This document shows positions 14,581 to 15,088 of a stretch of 15,088 nt of DNA, in pieces. A model generated the notes under the pieces. The model saw only the letters and a program-made list of their open reading frames with translations, was not told the DNA's origin and did not search any database. The stretch is taken from positions 1-15,088 of the forward strand of contig JAEZLZ010000017.1 in NCBI GenBank assembly GCA_023415055.1, written 5' to 3'. The position numbers and the translations under genes are program-made. Each line of letters starts with the position of its first letter. The stretch's first letter is position 1. Origin of the DNA: Bacillota bacterium (GTDB lineage: Bacteria > Bacillota > Clostridia > Lachnospirales > Lachnospiraceae).

Positions 14581-15088
14581 GCTATTTTTTTATCCGGGAC
14601 CAATGGGAGGCTCCGCTGTGGCAGAGATTTTAAGCGGTAAAATCAACCCGTCAGGGCGTTTGCCGGTGTCGCTTCCGGAGATAAATGGACAGCTTCCCGT
14701 TTACTATAATCAAAAAAATTCTTATCGAGCAATGAACTATGTAGACTGCAAACGAAAAACATTATTTGAGTTTGGCTATGGATTGGATTATTCAGAGTAT
14801 ATCTACAGAGAAGAAAAACTTTCTTTGGACATAATTACCTTGCAACAATTAACACGGGACGGGATCAAAGTTACCTTTGAGGTTGAAAACACCGGAGAAA
14901 TGAAAGGATTCTGTGTTCCACAGATTTATATCCGGGATCTGCAGGCTTCTATCACTCGAAGAACACGTGAATTAAAGGGCTTCAAAAAGATAGAATTAGA
15001 GGTGGGTGAAAAGAAAGAACTTGAGATTGAGTTGGATTGGGACAAATTTGCTCTATACGATGTCAATATGAATTATGTTGTTGAACCC
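14573..15088 (+). pseudogene. Glycoside hydrolase family 3 (beta-glucosidase type), C-terminal fragment, runs off window
   Basis: An open frame of 172 codons to the window end. It matches the C-terminal part of GH3 enzymes: YPGPMGGSAVAEILSGKINP, then SGRLPVSLPEINGQLPVYYN, FEFGYGLDYS, and a fibronectin type III-like domain (VENTGEMKGFCVPQIYIRD). GH3 enzymes remove beta-linked sugars from glycan ends. The N-terminal catalytic barrel carrying the nucleophile Asp, and most of the second domain, are missing: family-like sequence starts abruptly at about 14582. ATG 14573 opens the frame by chance and has only GGGG before it, so expression is doubtful. The truncated AraC gene meets it head to head at the same bases, which indicates a deletion. 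No signal peptide is possible in this fragment. Confidence 0.82.

Noticed and set aside
1..15088. tRNA genes, CRISPR arrays, insertion sequences with transposase, or prophage genes
   Set aside because: None seen on reading both strands: no cloverleaf-like sequences, no spaced direct repeats, and no transposase, integrase or phage motifs.

Overview
This window looks like part of a chromosome of a Gram-positive anaerobe in the Bacillota, most likely a Lachnospiraceae-type clostridium. That is inferred from the moderately AT-rich DNA, strong AGGAGG-type ribosome binding sites with some TTG and GTG starts, a T-box leader on an aminoacyl-tRNA synthetase gene, and intergenic palindromes. No database search was possible.

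Layout. Bases 1-219 are the 3' end of rpsI (ribosomal protein S9), closed by a long hairpin terminator. A lone, AT-rich gene for an HTH-Fic protein (458-1381) follows and is closed by an unusually long nested hairpin. Bases 1672-7446 hold a complete five-gene Opp/Dpp-type ABC importer: binding protein, two permeases and two ATPases. A near-perfect palindrome separates the binding protein gene from the permeases, and the operon ends in a double hairpin.

Bases 7606-9228 hold a separately promoted two-gene ABC exporter-type transporter. Bases 9291-9622 are a promoter and a T-box riboswitch with a GUA (valine) specifier, controlling a valyl-tRNA synthetase (9663-12035). That enzyme has motifs of the archaeal/Rickettsia-like ValRS type, not the common bacterial one. 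A roughly 480-base region without an evident gene carries a second copy of a palindromic repeat and promoter-like signals. It leads to a YkgJ-type cysteine-cluster protein (12514-13185). This gene converges on a YczE/YitT-type membrane protein (13343-13990, minus strand).

The right end is a scar. The C-terminal half of an AraC-family regulator (minus strand) lies back to back with the C-terminal part of a family 3 glycoside hydrolase (plus strand, running off the window). Both have lost their N-terminal halves at the same point, about 14572-14582. The simplest reading is one deletion that removed the shared 5' region of a divergent regulator-glycosidase pair.

How the genes work together. The importer genes form one functional unit, and the T-box couples ValRS expression to uncharged tRNA-Val. 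The HTH-Fic protein probably controls itself or modifies a target protein by AMPylation. No confident new multi-gene system is visible. The best leads are the AraC/GH3 junction, the atypical ValRS beside an ABC transporter with an altered Q-loop, the binding protein without a lipobox, and the dispersed palindromic repeat.
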